From Nitrososphaerales archaeon (lineage in GTDB: Archaea > Thermoproteota > Nitrososphaeria > Conexivisphaerales > UBA164), in NCBI GenBank assembly GCA_023256405.1, contig JAGDXK010000019.1:7010-21209 (forward strand): a stretch of 14,200 bases of DNA, given 5' to 3'. The notes below the pieces were generated by a model, which was given only the letters and a program-made list of their open reading frames with translations, was not told the DNA's origin and made no database searches. Positions 13,705 to 14,200 of the stretch are shown here, piece by piece; within the stretch, counting starts at the first letter, position 1; the number at the start of each line of letters is the position of its first letter. The position numbers and the translations under genes are program-made.

Positions 13705-14200
13705 CTCTTCGTGCCCCATTTTTCAAGAGCTGCCTTTAGCTCCTTTGATTTTTCCGCGTACTCCTCGAGCGGTATCCCCTTGTTCCAGGCATCTATTGCG
13801 TCCCTTACGGCCTTTGCACCTGCTCTTGGTCCCATTGGATGTCCGAGCACACCTCCTCCTATCTGTATTGCGATGTCGGGGCCCAAGGCATCAAGGAGCT
13901 GAGGCAGAACTCCTGGATGCAGACCTCCTGAGCTAACTGGCATGATAGGATTTAGACCGACCCAGTCCTGCTCAAAGTATATGTCCTCCTGCGGTACTTT
14001 GTCCATCGTTATCTCCTCCTTGATCTTTATTACGTCGGACTTGGTTGACTCCATTTTACCAACCCCAGCAGTTCCTATGTGCAGGAAATCCACCCCGGCC
14101 AGCCTAGCAACCTTAGCAACAGCGAGCATCGTCGCCCCATGATCAGGAAGCTTTGTAAACGCCGCATGCAAGGTCCTGTACGCGTAGCGCGCTAGACCCA
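13695..14200 (-). CDS. rbcL: Form III RuBisCO large chain, C-terminal part (5' end outside window)
   Basis: About 168 C-terminal residues of an archaeal RuBisCO; the frame stays open to the window end. In archaea, form III acts in the nucleotide (AMP) salvage route, carboxylating ribulose 1,5-bisphosphate derived from nucleosides to 3-phosphoglycerate. Recognisable barrel elements are DHGATM (His equivalent to spinach H327), HIGTAGVGKME (loop 6 with Lys equivalent to K334), PVSSGGLHPG (S379 region) and QIGGGVLGHPMGPRAGA (G403/G404 phosphate site). Upstream, the segment usually reading HRAMHA appears as YRTLHA, so the residue at the H294 position is Tyr (see findings). The N-terminal domain and the carbamylated-lysine region are not visible. 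It ends in Tyr-Ala-stop on a palindrome shared with the convergent gene. Confidence 0.93.
   Translation of the reverse strand, partial: GLARYAYRTLHAAFTKLPDHGATMLAVAKVARLAGVDFLHIGTAGVGKMESTKSDVIKIKEEITMDKVPQEDIYFEQDWVGLNPIMPVSSGGLHPGVLPQLLDALGPDIAIQIGGGVLGHPMGPRAGAKAVRDAIDAWNKGIPLEEYAEKSKELKAALEKWGTKSYA

Noticed and set aside
14178..14188. Second copy of TACGCGTAGC, also found at 13696-13705
   Set aside because: Both copies are coding for Tyr-Ala steps in the same RuBisCO region; a 10-base match over this distance is easily chance and shows no element structure.

Overview
The window looks like ordinary chromosome from a thermophilic archaeon, probably of the Thermoproteota (TACK) side, although the sequence does not fix the lineage. 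Supporting signs are an archaeal MBF1, an archaeal/eukaryal-type IF2 (aIF5B), a form III RuBisCO, a tRNA without an encoded CCA, heavy use of AGA/AGG and ATA codons, and archaeal TATA boxes. Most first genes of transcription units have a TATA-like box centred about 26 bases upstream of the start codon, so their mRNAs should be leaderless. Internal operon genes instead carry Shine-Dalgarno sequences (GGTGAG, GGGTGA, GGAGGTG).

Layout. 1-1459 (+): the 3' part of mbf1 coupled by a 4-base overlap to hflX, a ribosome-associated GTPase. 1433-2409 (-): two translationally coupled, paralogous winged-helix proteins. 2410-2618: an AT-rich divergent control region with two inverted repeats. 2619-3962 (+): a protein with an aspartokinase fold whose catalytic motifs are degenerate while its ACT domains are well kept. 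3967-5022 (-): an AmrS-like radical SAM enzyme. 5115-5564 (+): a small Lrp/AsnC regulator. 5557-6726 (-): a membrane family 2 glycosyltransferase. 6727-7184: a gene-poor stretch with a GC-richer island, its own minus-strand TATA box, and what may be the decayed 3' end of a tnpB gene. 7185-7763 (+): an unrecognised HTH protein. 7781-8758 (-): moaA for molybdenum cofactor synthesis. 8906-8979 (+): tRNA-Gly(CCC). 9064-11107 (+): a leuCD operon of the bacterial type. 11104-12876 (-): infB/aIF5B. 12955-13704 (+): a thioredoxin-fold protein with a CxxS motif. 13695 to the window end (-): the C-terminal part of a form III RuBisCO.

The genes are packed tightly and many pairs are convergent, overlapping by 4 to 27 bases. 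Apart from mbf1-hflX, the winged-helix pair and leuCD, neighbours seem to be independent units: housekeeping (translation, cofactor, leucine synthesis, tRNA) mixed with regulators. I see no CRISPR array, prophage, defence island or intact mobile element. The items most worth a second look are the pseudokinase-like aspartokinase/ACT protein, an apparent His-to-Tyr change at a conserved RuBisCO active-site position, and the orphan promoter with its island at 6786-7010.
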